Of a DNA stretch of 64,000 bases, positions 1-11,000 are shown piece after piece; position 1 is the first letter of the stretch, and every line of letters starts with the position of its first letter. A model generated the notes under the pieces. The model made no database searches, was not told the DNA's origin, and worked only from the letters and a program-made list of their open reading frames with translations. A program made the position numbers and the translations under genes. The DNA is taken from assembly GCF_002076895.1 (NCBI RefSeq), contig NZ_CP020465.1, positions 558,001-622,000 of the forward strand, read 5' to 3'. Source of the DNA: Cognaticolwellia beringensis (GTDB lineage: Bacteria > Pseudomonadota > Gammaproteobacteria > Enterobacterales > Alteromonadaceae).

Positions 1-23
1 ATCGTACCCCCAAGAGATCTTCT

Positions 24-2414
24 ATGACAAATGTGTCAACCAATGCACGCCTTAAGCCTAGTCAATTAACCGCAGATTTAACGGTTAAACAATTTGCCAA
101 TGCCACACCAACAGCAGAAATAGAACAAGTATTTATTGGCCATGAAAGAGCTAAAGAAGCGTTAACTTTCGGGTTGTCGATGGCTGCACCAGGTTTTAAT
201 GTTTACGCTATGGGTGAGCATGGTACGGGACGTCAAACCCTGATAAAACAAATGTTAGCCGCAACAGCGAGTCAAGAACCTACACCTGATGAATGGTGCT
301 ACATCAACAATTTTGATGACCCAAATTCGCCACATAATCTTTATGTTAGTCCAGGTGATGGTAAGCAGTTACTTACTCGTATGAATACCTTTATTGATGA
401 GTTGATGGATTTGTTTCCAGAAATTTTTGATAACCCAGGCTATCAAAGACAAAAAGCTGCGCTCGATCGCGACTTTAATAAAAAATATGATCAAGCCATT
501 ACCGAAGTTGAAGCAGCGGCATTAAAAGAAGACGTGGTATTGTTCGAAGAAAATGGTGAAATTGGCTTTTCACCATTAGTCGAAGGTAAGCCACTTAATG
601 ATAAAGAGTTTGCGGAACTAAAAGAGCCCAAACGTGCTGACTTTTATATTTTATTAGCCAAGTTAGAAGATTTACTCTCTGAAAAGTTAATTGAATTACC
701 GCAATGGAAGCGTATTGCTTCCGATAAATTACGCAAGTTAAAACATGAAACTGCGGCACAAAGTATTCAACCATTTTTAAAAGAGTTAGAGACGGAATTC
801 GCCAGTAATATTGGCGTACAAAAATATTTAGCAAAAGTGAAAGCTCATGTCGTAGATGCTGTATTAGAGTTGCTGGTCGATGAGAGTAACGAAGCGCCGA
901 ATGACAAAGATATGCGTAAATTGATGGTTGAACGCTTTTTACCTAATTTACTGGTAACCCGCAAAGCGGATGAAGGTGCGCCGGTTATTTATGAGCAAAA
1001 TCCGACCTTTCAAAACTTGTTTGGCCATGTTGATTTTGGTAGTTTTCAAGGTGGCAGTTACACCAGTTACCGTTTAATTAGACCGGGTGCTTTGCATAAA
1101 GCTAATGGCGGTTACATCTTACTTGAAGCGGATAAGCTGTTGACTCAACCTTTAGTTTGGGCGCGACTGAAGCTAGCGCTAAAGTCGCAGCAAATTACGA
1201 TTGAAAATCCGCATTTAGAATACGCACAGCCGGGCGCATTTAGTCTACAGCCTGAAAAAATACCGTTAAACGTTAAAGTGATTTTATTAGGTGATCCTGA
1301 AATTTATTACACCTTACAAGATTATGATCAAGAATTTACCGAGCTATTCCGTGTCTTGGCTGATTTTGATCGTCATCTAGAGAAAAGTCAGAGCAATTTA
1401 AATGACTACGCCAATTTAATCCGTCAACGTGCCCATCGTAATAATTACCCCGAAGTCACTGATGAAGCGGTATTAGAACTGGTTAAATATGCGCTTAGGC
1501 GTGCCGAACATCAACACAAAATATCGGCTAATATTGTGCAAGTTAATGATTTATTAGATGAGGCATTCTATTTGTGGAAGCTATCTGATGGTACAAATGG
1601 CTTGTGTGGTAAACATGTGACAATGGCGTTAGCCGCCAAACAGCGTCGAACTGGCCGCATGAGTGAAGCATGGCTAGAGGAAATCAAGGAACGTCAGTTA
1701 TTGATTGATACTGAAGGCGAGAAAATAGGTAAAATCAATGGCCTAACAGTATTAGAGATTGGTGATAGCGTTTTTGGTACACCCGCACGCATAACAGCGA
1801 CTGTATATGCCGGTAGCCAAGGGGTAACTGATATTGAACGAGAAGTTGATTTAGGTAAATCTATTCACTCGAAAGGGGTGTTGATTTTAACCGGTTATTT
1901 GGGTCATAAATATGGTCAAAAATTTCCGGTTACTATTTCTGCCAATATTGCCATTGAACAGTCTTATGGTCATATCGATGGTGATAGTGCTTCTATGGCT
2001 GAGCTTTGCGCGTTAATTTCTGCTATTGCAAATTTACCGATAAACCAAGGCTTAGCGATAACAGGGTCGATGAATCAGCATGGTGAAGTGCAATCAATTG
2101 GTGGCGTTAATGAAAAAATTGAAGGCTTTTATCGTCTCTGTAAAGATAAAGGTTTAACCGGCGAGCAAGGGGTTATCATCCCTAAGACTAATACCATTAA
2201 TTTAATGTTGGCGCCTGAGGTTATTCAGGCCGTAGCTGATGGGAAATTTGCCATTTATGCGGTGGAGAATATTGATCAGGCGATTGAAATTTTAATGGCG
2301 CAACCTGCTGGAGAAATTACTCGAACGGGTCGTTATCCAAGAAAATCAATACACGGTATAGTACTTGATAAATTGTCTGCATTTTCTGACTTACTTAATG
2401 GCGTTGAAGAATAA
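24..2414 (+). CDS. LonB-type ATP-dependent protease (AAA/S16 family)
   Basis: A 796-residue cytosolic AAA+ protease of the Lon-like family that fuses an AAA_32-type ATPase region to a C-terminal S16 peptidase domain. The Walker A-like loop at about residues 64-72 reads GEHGTGRQT, with Arg where most P-loops have Lys; I believe this is common in this branch. The catalytic dyad is visible: Ser655 in GDSASMAE and Lys698 in GGVNEKIEGF, 43 residues apart, the same spacing as in classical Lon. It lacks the long N-terminal substrate domain of LonA. The ATG follows AAGAGA, and the gene ends at a strong terminator, so it is a single-gene unit. Family assignment is secure; the substrate is unknown. Confidence 0.9.
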   Translation: MTNVSTNARLKPSQLTADLTVKQFANATPTAEIEQVFIGHERAKEALTFGLSMAAPGFNVYAMGEHGTGRQTLIKQMLAATASQEPTPDEWCYINNFDDPNSPHNLYVSPGDGKQLLTRMNTFIDELMDLFPEIFDNPGYQRQKAALDRDFNKKYDQAITEVEAAALKEDVVLFEENGEIGFSPLVEGKPLNDKEFAELKEPKRADFYILLAKLEDLLSEKLIELPQWKRIASDKLRKLKHETAAQSIQPFLKELETEFASNIGVQKYLAKVKAHVVDAVLELLVDESNEAPNDKDMRKLMVERFLPNLLVTRKADEGAPVIYEQNPTFQNLFGHVDFGSFQGGSYTSYRLIRPGALHKANGGYILLEADKLLTQPLVWARLKLALKSQQITIENPHLEYAQPGAFSLQPEKIPLNVKVILLGDPEIYYTLQDYDQEFTELFRVLADFDRHLEKSQSNLNDYANLIRQRAHRNNYPEVTDEAVLELVKYALRRAEHQHKISANIVQVNDLLDEAFYLWKLSDGTNGLCGKHVTMALAAKQRRTGRMSEAWLEEIKERQLLIDTEGEKIGKINGLTVLEIGDSVFGTPARITATVYAGSQGVTDIEREVDLGKSIHSKGVLILTGYLGHKYGQKFPVTISANIAIEQSYGHIDGDSASMAELCALISAIANLPINQGLAITGSMNQHGEVQSIGGVNEKIEGFYRLCKDKGLTGEQGVIIPKTNTINLMLAPEVIQAVADGKFAIYAVENIDQAIEILMAQPAGEITRTGRYPRKSIHGIVLDKLSAFSDLLNGVEE

Positions 2415-2452
2415 TCACTGATAATGACTAATTTATAAAATTTTATCTCTAA

Positions 2453-2487
2453 CAATAAACACGGCAAGCGCCGTGTTTATTGCTTTT
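2453..2487 (+). terminator. Rho-independent terminator after the Lon-like gene
   Basis: A perfect 13-bp stem (2453-2465 with 2470-2482), loop AAGC, followed by CTTTT. It lies 38 bp past the stop codon. Confidence 0.9.
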
Positions 2488-3040
2488 CACACTATCTATA
2501 ATTTTTAAATACTAATATTCGCTTAAAAAACAAGCATTACTTGAATTCTTTTCTATACTCAAATTATCAACGATATTTTTCATTGTGATCTTTTGCAAAG
2601 TACATTCGCAAAAGTCGACTATGCAAATATTGTTTAAATTATAAAGTTATAGGTGCTATCTCAGTAGGATTAATGAAGAGAGAAAGTTAGCGAAAGCGAA
2701 ATAACAATAATAAGTAAATGCAGTGAGCGATTGCTACCAACAGGTAATAACATGCTCCCTATAAGGTCAGGAATTTAACCTACCTAGCAGACTCTTTTGT
2801 CTGTCCCATCTACTTAGTCGTTACTTTGCAATGAATTTTAGTAACACTGAAATCCAATATAGCTAGCTAATGTTAACATTATTTTAATCGCTCTATTGTT
2901 ATGCCAAAGTTCAGATGAATGGCTGGGTATTGCGTATTAAGCATGTATCGATAAGTTTGCTGTCTGTCGGTTTTAGTTTAATGATTTGTGAGCCATTAAT
3001 ATTTGGCACAAGCAAACATTAAGTTATCAGTGGAGGCTTT
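2488..3040. other. Long non-coding leader upstream of nuoA
   Basis: About 550 bp with no credible gene on either strand. It should hold the nuo promoter, but I see no convincing -35/-10 pair. It contains a 7-bp inverted repeat at 2590-2596/2608-2614 (CTTTTGC/GCAAAAG) and the structured stretch listed separately at 2652-2803. The nuoA ribosome-binding site GGAGG is at 3032-3036. Confidence 0.6.
2652..2803 (+). ncRNA. Possible structured RNA in the nuo leader (family not recognised)
   Basis: Complementary pieces GCTA and GTAGG (2655-2658, 2664-2668) can pair with CCTAC and TAGC (2779-2783, 2785-2788), closing a domain of about 130 nt. Inside is a small TACC-AACA-GGTA hairpin, and directly after is CAGAC-N6-GTCTG (2788-2803). 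I compared it by eye with 6S, 4.5S, tmRNA, RNase P and Spot 42 and found no match. Orientation is assumed from nuoA. The pairing could be chance in AT-rich DNA. Confidence 0.2.
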
Positions 3041-3529
3041 GTGGAAATATCCGATCAAATAACTCAAGTATGGCCGATTGCTGCTTACTTTATTATCTTG
3101 GCTGGTATGCTCATTGTTATGATGCTGCTGTCACATTTTCTTGGCCCCAAAGGAAAACAGCGGGCGAAAGACACACCTTATGAATCTGGCATTATCTCTG
3201 TCTCTGACAATAAAACCCGCTTTACTAATCACTTCTTTTTATATGCCATCTTTTTTGTCATTTTTGATCTAGAAACAATTTATCTTTTTGCTTGGGTGAT
3301 TGCTTTTGACGAAGTTGGTTGGCCAGGATTTATCGAAGCCAGTATCTTCATTACGGTTTTGCTAGCGGCTTTAATTTATTTGATTCGTATTGGCGCATTA
3401 GAGTTAACACGTCGCCATCAACCTTTTAGAGCAACGCAACTTCAGCGCTTGCAACAAGCTGAAAATCAGCCAATTAAGCAAAGCCTTTTTGAACAAACTC
3501 TTTTTGATAACACTAAGGGACAGCAATAA
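3041..3529 (+). CDS. nuoA: NADH-quinone oxidoreductase subunit A
   Basis: Small inner-membrane subunit of proton-pumping complex I, 162 residues. It has three predicted membrane helices and the family stretches TPYESG and [11 protein letters not shown], which contribute to the quinone-site/membrane-arm junction. The start is GTG, nine bases after the start of a strong GGAGG site. It is the first gene of the nuo operon, and its stop codon overlaps the nuoB start by one base (TAATG). The C-terminal tail of about 40 residues after the last helix is polar and somewhat longer than in E. coli NuoA. Confidence 0.95.
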   Translation: MEISDQITQVWPIAAYFIILAGMLIVMMLLSHFLGPKGKQRAKDTPYESGIISVSDNKTRFTNHFFLYAIFFVIFDLETIYLFAWVIAFDEVGWPGFIEASIFITVLLAALIYLIRIGALELTRRHQPFRATQLQRLQQAENQPIKQSLFEQTLFDNTKGQQ

Positions 3530-4167
3530 TGGAATGGTCGCTAACAAAAGCAAAATTAGATGACGCCATGGGTGAAATGAAGGGTATTTCTGAAGCAGAG
3601 CTAAAGCGCAGTGTGCTTTTTGCTAAGCTTGATGACATGGTGAATTGGGGACGTAAAAATTCCATATGGCCATTTAATTTTGGTTTAAGTTGTTGTTATG
3701 TCGAAATGGCAACAAGCTTTACTTCCCGACATGACATTGCCCGCTTTGGCGCTGAGGTAATACGAGCAACACCAAGACAAGCTGATTTGATGGTAATTTC
3801 AGGTACCTGTTTTCGGAAGATGGCGCCAGTCATTCAACACCTTTATGAACAACTATTGGAGCCTCGTTGGATTATTTCCATGGGGTCATGTGCCAATTCC
3901 GGCGGTATGTACGACATATATAGTGTTGTTCAAGGAGTGGATAAATTTATCCCCGTTGATGTTTATGTACCCGGTTGTCCGCCTCGTCCAGAAGCGTTAC
4001 TCGAAGCATTATTACTGCTGCAAACCAAAATCGAACATCAACCACGACCGTTAAGTTGGGCGGTGGGCGAACAGCAGGTGAGTGAAATTGGTAAGCCGTC
4101 ATTGCGAGATATTAAGCACGAAGAGCGCATACAGGTGACTAATTTAGACTCCCCTGATCATATTTAA
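3529..4167 (+). CDS. nuoB: NADH-quinone oxidoreductase subunit B
   Basis: Peripheral-arm subunit that holds the terminal [4Fe-4S] cluster N2, which passes electrons to quinone. All four cluster ligands are present: the tandem Cys pair in [10 protein letters not shown], Cys in GTCFRKM and Cys in PGCPPRPEA, with the conserved GSCANSGG loop between them. At 212 residues it is close to family length. The start overlaps the nuoA stop by one base. A 98-bp gap separates it from nuoCD, the widest gap inside the operon. Confidence 0.97.
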   Translation: MEWSLTKAKLDDAMGEMKGISEAELKRSVLFAKLDDMVNWGRKNSIWPFNFGLSCCYVEMATSFTSRHDIARFGAEVIRATPRQADLMVISGTCFRKMAPVIQHLYEQLLEPRWIISMGSCANSGGMYDIYSVVQGVDKFIPVDVYVPGCPPRPEALLEALLLLQTKIEHQPRPLSWAVGEQQVSEIGKPSLRDIKHEERIQVTNLDSPDHI

Positions 4168-4265
4168 ATGGGCTCAGGCATTGGCTTTAATAAGAAAAGT
4201 TTCAATAAATTGAATACGTAGTAAAGCAGACTAATAATAAAAATGGCTAGCGTGAAGGGAAGTTA

Positions 4266-6065
4266 ATGGCAACACAAGTAAATATCAAAGCGAGTAATGA
4301 TTGGCAGATGCTACAAGCTGTTCCTTTGCTGGATGAAATTCTTGCTCTTTCACCTAAGCTCAAATTACAGCCGGTCAGCGCCGTCGAGAATATTGTTGAC
4401 GATATACCTTCCTATTGGTTAGAAAAAGATCAATTAATCAAACTGATGCAAGTATTAAAACAAGAGTTAGCGCAGCCGTTTGATATGTGTTTTGACATTA
4501 CCGCTATTGATGAAAGCGAACGAGAACACCCTTCATTATTATCTCAAGCTTTTACGGTCAGCTACCACTTACGCTCATATCAACGTAACCAAGACATTCG
4601 TATTAAAGTTGCCTTGAACATCACAGATAAAACCTTAGAGAGTGTTTGTAGTTTATGGCCAAATGCCAATTGGTATGAGCGAGAAGTATGGGATATGTTT
4701 GGTATCGTTTTTGAAAATCATCCGCATTTAACCCGTATTTTAATGCCGGAGACATGGAAAGGACATCCGTTACTGAAAACCCATCCCGCGCGTGCGACAG
4801 AAATGGATCCTTTTACGCTGTCACCTTATCAACAAGACAAAGAACAAGCGGCATTGCAATTTAACCCCGAAGCTTGGGGTATGAAGCGGCAAAGCAAAGA
4901 CAGCGATTTTATGTTTTTAAATCTTGGACCCAATCACCCAAGTGTTCATGGCGCTTTTCGTATTGTTTTACAAATGGAAGGCGAAGAAATTATCGACTGT
5001 GTGCCAGATATTGGTTATCACCATCGTGGCGCAGAAAAAATGGGCGAGCGACAATCTTGGCATAGTTACATTCCTTACACTGATCGCATTGATTACCTTG
5101 GCGGCGTAATGAATAACTTTCCTTATGTTATGGCTGTGGAAAAACTCGCGGGTATTACCGTACCCGATCGCGCGAAAGTTATTCGTATTATGACCGCGGA
5201 AATGTTCCGTATTCTTAGCCACTTATTGTTCTACGGCACATTCGCGCAAGATCTTGGCGCACTTTCACCTATCTTTTATATGTTTATCGACCGTGAAAAG
5301 CTTTTTGGCATTATTGAAGCTTTTACCGGCGCTCGCATGCACCCGAGTTGGTTCCGCATTGGCGGCGTTGCGCAAGATTTGCCTAAAGGTTGGGAGGGCT
5401 TAGTGCGTGATTACGTTAATTACTTGCCAAAGCGTCTTGATGAATATGAAAAAATGGTTATGCAAAACTCAATTTTAAAACAACGCACCGTGGGTATTGG
5501 TGCTTATTCAACACAAGAAGCTATTGATTGGGGCGTTACAGGCCCAGGTTTACGGGCAACGGGTTTTTCATGGGACTTGCGTAAACAACGACCTTATGGC
5601 GGCTATGATCAATTTGATTTTGACGTACCGCTGGGTCAAAACGGTGATTGCTATGATCGTTGTCGGGTTCGCGTAGAAGAAATGCGCCAGAGTATTCGCA
5701 TTATTGAGCAATGCCTTAACAATATGCCTGAAGGCCCTTATAAAGCAGAACATCCACAAACCACACCCCCATTAAAAGATAGAACTATGCGTGATATTGA
5801 CACTTTAATACCGCATTTTCTTAATGTTTCATGGGGACCTGTTATCCCTGCAGGTGAAGTGTCGATCAGCGTAGAAGCCACGAAAGGTATTATGGCTTAT
5901 CACCTGATCAGTGACGGCAGCACCATGAGTTATCGCACCCGAATTCGCACACCTAGCTTTCCCCATTTACAAATGTTGCCATTAATTAGTAAGGGGCAAA
6001 TGGTGGCCGATCTTATCGCCACACTCGGTAGTGTTGATTATGTGATGGCAGATGTTGATCGATAA
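4266..6065 (+). CDS. nuoCD: NADH-quinone oxidoreductase fused subunits C/D
   Basis: A 599-residue fusion of the 30-kDa (NuoC) and 49-kDa (NuoD) subunits, the arrangement found in E. coli and other gammaproteobacteria. The NuoC part (about 1-190) has the [12 protein letters not shown] signature. The NuoD part (about 210-599) has [23 protein letters not shown] and the C-terminal [11 protein letters not shown] end. NuoD lines the quinone-binding cavity next to NuoB. The ATG follows AAGGGAAG. Confidence 0.97.
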   Translation: MATQVNIKASNDWQMLQAVPLLDEILALSPKLKLQPVSAVENIVDDIPSYWLEKDQLIKLMQVLKQELAQPFDMCFDITAIDESEREHPSLLSQAFTVSYHLRSYQRNQDIRIKVALNITDKTLESVCSLWPNANWYEREVWDMFGIVFENHPHLTRILMPETWKGHPLLKTHPARATEMDPFTLSPYQQDKEQAALQFNPEAWGMKRQSKDSDFMFLNLGPNHPSVHGAFRIVLQMEGEEIIDCVPDIGYHHRGAEKMGERQSWHSYIPYTDRIDYLGGVMNNFPYVMAVEKLAGITVPDRAKVIRIMTAEMFRILSHLLFYGTFAQDLGALSPIFYMFIDREKLFGIIEAFTGARMHPSWFRIGGVAQDLPKGWEGLVRDYVNYLPKRLDEYEKMVMQNSILKQRTVGIGAYSTQEAIDWGVTGPGLRATGFSWDLRKQRPYGGYDQFDFDVPLGQNGDCYDRCRVRVEEMRQSIRIIEQCLNNMPEGPYKAEHPQTTPPLKDRTMRDIDTLIPHFLNVSWGPVIPAGEVSISVEATKGIMAYHLISDGSTMSYRTRIRTPSFPHLQMLPLISKGQMVADLIATLGSVDYVMADVDR

Positions 6066-6147
6066 AAATTTAATGTTATTTCATATATGTAGATTAAAAA
6101 ATGGCTTGAGTCAGTAATCACCAGTTTTAGCAAATAAAGAGATAGTG

Positions 6148-6672
6148 ATGGAAACAATCGACACGACGACAATTGATTATCAACATTATTTAACGGCACC
6201 TGAAATTGCTGCGATTGAGCATGAGGCCAGTATCATGGAAACACGTGAAGCCGCTGGTATTGAGGCACTTAAAGTCGTGCAGGAAAATCGTGGATGGATC
6301 AGTGATGAAAGCCTTTTTGCCATTAGTGACTTGCTTGCTATTCCCATTGCCCAACTAGAGGGCGTAGCGACTTTCTATAATTTAATTTACCGACAACCTG
6401 TCGGCGAACATGTGATCCACTTGTGCGACAGCATTGCTTGTCATTTAACTGGCCTCGACGCTGTGCTTGCTGCCATAAAGCAACATTTAAATATCGAATA
6501 CGGCCAAACCACAGCAGACGGTAAGTTCACGCTACTGTCGAATGCTTGTTTAGGCAGTTGTGACAAAGCACCCGCTATGATGATTGGCACCGAGCATTAC
6601 CAACATTTAAGTCCTGAAAGCGCGGTTGATATTCTACAACAGCTTGCGGTTAAGGGAGCAGTAAATGCCTGA
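6148..6672 (+). CDS. nuoE: NADH-quinone oxidoreductase subunit E
   Basis: The 24-kDa type [2Fe-2S] subunit of the NADH dehydrogenase module (cluster N1a), about 174 residues. The four ligands are CDSIAC (C-x4-C) and CLGSC (C-x3-C). A GTG lies immediately upstream at 6145. I prefer the ATG at 6148 because it sits five bases after AAAGAGA, while the GTG is only two bases away. The 3' end overlaps nuoF by 8 bp, which suggests translational coupling. Confidence 0.95.
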   Translation: METIDTTTIDYQHYLTAPEIAAIEHEASIMETREAAGIEALKVVQENRGWISDESLFAISDLLAIPIAQLEGVATFYNLIYRQPVGEHVIHLCDSIACHLTGLDAVLAAIKQHLNIEYGQTTADGKFTLLSNACLGSCDKAPAMMIGTEHYQHLSPESAVDILQQLAVKGAVNA

Positions 6673-8071
6673 GTCGATATCCTACAACAACCTAAAGCCG
6701 TTAACCCAATGGGTGAATTTACAACAACCATTGTCATTTGACGATTACTGCCAAGTGGGTGGTTATCAAGGGGCAAAAGTAGCGCTAGAACATTCACCAA
6801 ACGACGTATTAGATATTGTTAAAAACTCAGGCTTAAAAGGGCGCGGAGGTGCCGGTTTTCCAACGGGCATGAAATGGAGTTTTGTCCCGATGTTTAAGGA
6901 CGGAGATGAAAATGCGCCAGACAATAAATACTTAGTCGCCAATGCCGATGAAATGGAGCCAGGCACATTTAAAGACCGTTTATTACTTGAAGGCGTGCCG
7001 CATCAATTAGTTGAAGCTATGATTATCGCGGCGTACACCATAGGTGCAAATAAAGGCTATATTTTTCTGCGCGGTGAATACCATTTAGCGGCAAAGCGCT
7101 TGCAACAGTCTATTGACGAGGCTTATCAAAATAATTGGTTAGGTGAAAAAATTCAGGGTAGTGCATATTCCATGGATTTATATGTCCATTGCAGCGCGGG
7201 TCGTTACATTTGTGGTGAAGAAACTGCGTTGATAAATGCATTAGAAGGCAAACGTGCAACGCCTAGAGCTAAGCCTCCTTTTCCACAAGTTAGTGGTTTA
7301 TTTGGCAAACCTACCATAGTGAACAATGTTGAGACCCTATGTAATTTACCGCATATATTAAAAAATGGTATTGAATGGTTTCAGGCGATTGCGCCTAACA
7401 GTGACGCCGGAAGTAAAATTTATGGTGCTTGTGGACGAGTTAAAACTCCAGGTTTGTGGGAGTTACCTATGGGGCCGACTTTGCGTGAGGTGCTATACGA
7501 CTATGCAGGTGGTATGCAAGAGGGTCTACAATTTAGAGGTTTACTGCCCGGCGGTGCATCAACTGACTTCCTCGTTGAAGAACATTTGGATACGCCAATG
7601 GATTTTGACTCTATAGCCAAAGTGGGAAGTCGTTTAGGTACCGGTGGCTTGATTGTGTTAGACGATAAAAACTGTCCGGTTGCTATGGTGTTAAATTTGA
7701 TGCGTTTTTTCGCTCAAGAATCTTGCGGTTGGTGTACACCTTGTCGAGATGGCACACCTTGGGCTGTTGAAGTGCTCAACCGTATCGAACAAGGCCAAGG
7801 CAAAATACAAGATTTAGACACCTTAGCTAAGTTGTGTGATTTTATGTGGATAGGTAAAACTCATTGCGCTTTAGCACCAGGTGCTGTTGAACCGTTACGA
7901 AGCGCTTTAAAATATTTTCATGACGATTTCTTACAGCATATCGAGCACGGTTGTTGCCATTATAATCCGTCGATGACGCCTAAGCGTACTAAAGTATCGC
8001 AAGCCCAAGTGTCAAATATTCAATCAGCTCAGTCAACTCTCTCTCCTACATCACCAAAGGCAGGGCAATAA
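6665..8071 (+). CDS. nuoF: NADH-quinone oxidoreductase subunit F
   Basis: The NADH- and FMN-binding subunit where complex I takes electrons from NADH; 468 residues. It shows the glycine-rich GRGGAGFPTG, the downstream ANADEMEPGTFKDR region, and the N3 [4Fe-4S] ligands ESCGWCTPCRDGT plus a later Cys in THCALAPGA. The last 30 or so residues are Ser/Thr/Gln-rich and look like a disordered tail. The start overlaps nuoE, and nuoG begins one base after the stop. Confidence 0.97.
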   Translation: MPESISYNNLKPLTQWVNLQQPLSFDDYCQVGGYQGAKVALEHSPNDVLDIVKNSGLKGRGGAGFPTGMKWSFVPMFKDGDENAPDNKYLVANADEMEPGTFKDRLLLEGVPHQLVEAMIIAAYTIGANKGYIFLRGEYHLAAKRLQQSIDEAYQNNWLGEKIQGSAYSMDLYVHCSAGRYICGEETALINALEGKRATPRAKPPFPQVSGLFGKPTIVNNVETLCNLPHILKNGIEWFQAIAPNSDAGSKIYGACGRVKTPGLWELPMGPTLREVLYDYAGGMQEGLQFRGLLPGGASTDFLVEEHLDTPMDFDSIAKVGSRLGTGGLIVLDDKNCPVAMVLNLMRFFAQESCGWCTPCRDGTPWAVEVLNRIEQGQGKIQDLDTLAKLCDFMWIGKTHCALAPGAVEPLRSALKYFHDDFLQHIEHGCCHYNPSMTPKRTKVSQAQVSNIQSAQSTLSPTSPKAGQ

Positions 8072-8072
8072 C

Positions 8073-11000
8073 ATGAGTGAAAAGAAAGTAACGATTTTCA
8101 TTGATGACTTGCCTTATCAGCTAAACACTGAAGATAATTTACTGGCGGGAGTGCTATCAAAAAAATTAAACTTACCTTATTTTTGTTGGCACCCGTCGAT
8201 GGGATCAGTGGGAGCTTGTCGTCAGTGCGCCGTGACACAATTTCAAGATGAAGATGATAAACGTGGGCGTTTAGTCATGGCGTGTATAACCCCAGTTACT
8301 GACGGTATGCGCATTAGTATTAAGCATAAAGAGGCTAGTGAATTTCGCGAACAAGTTATCGCTGCAATGATGACTAATCATCCACATGACTGTCCCGTTT
8401 GTGCTGAGGGCGGTGAATGCCATTTACAAGATATGACGGTGATGACAGGTCATAGCGTACGGGAATACCAGGGCACAAAACGCACATTCAACAATCAATA
8501 TTTAGGTGAATTAGTCGGCCACGAAATGAACCGGTGCATTACTTGTTATCGCTGTACCCGTTTTTATAATGACTATGCGGGTGGTAAGGACTTCGGAGTG
8601 TATGGTTCAAAAAACCAAGTTTACTTTGGTCGTCAATCTGACGGGGCTTTAGAGAGTGAATTTAGCGGTAATTTAGTTGAAGTTTGCCCCACGGGCGTAT
8701 TTACCAATAAAGTCTTTTCATCGCACTATACCCGAAAATGGGATCTACAATCTGCACCGTCGGTTTGTAGCCATTGCTCTGTAGGTTGTAACTTAAGTAT
8801 TGGCGAACGTTATGGTTCGGTGCGCCGAGTAATGAATCGCTACAATGGCGATATTAATGGCTATTTTATCTGTGACCGCGGTCGTTTTGGTATAGGTTTT
8901 GTTAATGGCGAACAGCGCATCAACCAAGCTAAAGGTATCGCGCAACAGTCACCTGTCTCGTTAACTAAGTTAGATGTTGCAAAAGCTTTTTCACACTTTA
9001 GAAAAAAACAATTCATTGGAATTGGCTCTGCTCGTGCCTCATTAGAAGCTAACTTTTATTTGAAAAATATTGTTGGCGCTGAGCAGTTTAGTCCTGGTTA
9101 TAATGACCAAGAAATGAAAGTAGCGGCGCAACATGCGCAATTACTGGCATCAAACAAAGCACCAAGTTTGGCGGATATTGAAAACAGTGACTTTATTTTT
9201 GTTATTGCAGAGGATATTAGCCAAACCGCGCCGCGAATGGCTCTGGCGGTTCGCCAAGCGCTGCGCAATGCCGCTATTGATAAAGCAGCAAATATAGGTA
9301 TTCCGTCATGGCAAGACAGTGCGGTACGAACTATCGGGGGGAAGTTGTTATCACCGTTATTTTCCCTACAAAGTACCAGTACTAAACTCGATGATGTGTC
9401 GGAGCAAGCATTACTGTTACCTGTAGAGCAAATATCAAAATGTTTAGCCTCTTTAGATAAGCTCTTAAAGTTCGGCAAAGTGCAAAGTATTAACAATGAC
9501 AAAGCCGTAGAAGAAGCGATTTCCGACTTAGCTGAGCAAGATCAGTTAAGTACCAGGGAGCAAGGTTTTATTGTTTGCGTTTATAAAGCCTTACGTAAAG
9601 CTAAAAAGCCATTATTTATATCGGGTACCAGCTCTGTTTGTGCCGAAATTTTGAATAATATTGCCAATCTAATATCGGCGTTTAAACAGCAAAATGAAAT
9701 GGTAGCGCCCGCATTAGTTATCGTGCCGCCTTGCAGTAATAGCGTTGGTTTATTATCAATTTTAGATGAGCAATCGCTGTCAATAGAACAAGTTTTGGCA
9801 CAACTAAATGACCCTGATAAAAATTATCAAGGACTTATGTTACTTGAGCAAGAACTGGAGAAGCTTTCTGCGCATCAAATCGCGCAGTTAAGAAAATCAG
9901 CCAAAACCCTCATTGTGCTAGATCATTCAGCACATCGACTTTCAAGTATTGCTGATATTGTGTTGCCAGTTGCGGCGGTTACTGAGGGAGACGGGCATTA
10001 TGTTAATTACCAAGGCCGAGCACAGCAATTCATACAAGTACATGCACCAGTGCTTCCGATACAAGAAAGCTGGCGTTGGTTAGATAATATTGCCGATATT
10101 ATAGGTATAAAAGTACCGAAAACATCGACTGAAGCTAGTGGGCTTAAGCCTCATCAATCTGTGCAAGTAGTCGCTAAAAATAACGACTGCGAATCACTCA
10201 CTCAATTACATCAATTTTTTACTGACACTTATACTCAATGGCCTATGTTAATAGCAGAAGAGAGTATTAAACCTCAGCAAAAGCCCATTGCGAGAATGAG
10301 CCATCGAGCCAGTGGACGAACAGCACAAATGGCTAATATCACGGTACATGAAGCAAAAACCACGCAAAAAATTGACGATAACTTTACGTTTTCAATGGAA
10401 GGTAAATCTGTAGGGCAAAGTAGTGATATGCCTTTTGCTTGGGCGCCGGGTTGGAATTCGAACCAAGCTATTGCTCAATTTCAAACAGAAATTAATGGTC
10501 AATTATTAAAGCAAAAAGCAGCGGTGTTTATCGCAATATCGACAGGAATAGCCAACAATCCAACTTGGCGACTCAGCGAAAATAGTGAAGACAGTCCTGC
10601 TAATAACTTAGCGGCTAATCTATTAACTTATGTTCAGCAAAAACACGTTTATTTTAGTGAGTGGCAAGCCGCGTTAACCCCTGAATTTCAAATGCTGCGA
10701 CAAAGTAATCAAATTTATATTAATGCTGAGACCGCTCAACAAGCTGGGGTGAAAAAAGGTCAGTGGTGTAAAGTTATTTTCTCAGCAACAAACGAAAAAA
10801 TGCAATTGGCCAGTCAAAGTGTCATCGGTCAAGTTTTTATCGTCAATGATTTACCTAGTTCATTAGCTTTTGGTAACTTTTCCCTTTGTCAGCCGCTGAC
10901 GCAGCAAGTTGAAATGAGTATTTCTCTAGCATGCGACCAAGAGGTGACCGATTATCTAGCGCAATTTAATGATGGGTTAATCGCCGCGAAACAAAGCAAA

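Noticed and set aside
2652..2803. Identification of the nuo leader element as 6S RNA, 4.5S RNA, tmRNA or RNase P RNA
   Set aside because: None of the conserved cores of these RNAs could be aligned by eye. Only a generic structured element is claimed.
9098..9502. 134-residue frame antisense to nuoG
   Set aside because: It lies inside a conserved coding gene, has no ribosome-binding site and no recognisable motif.
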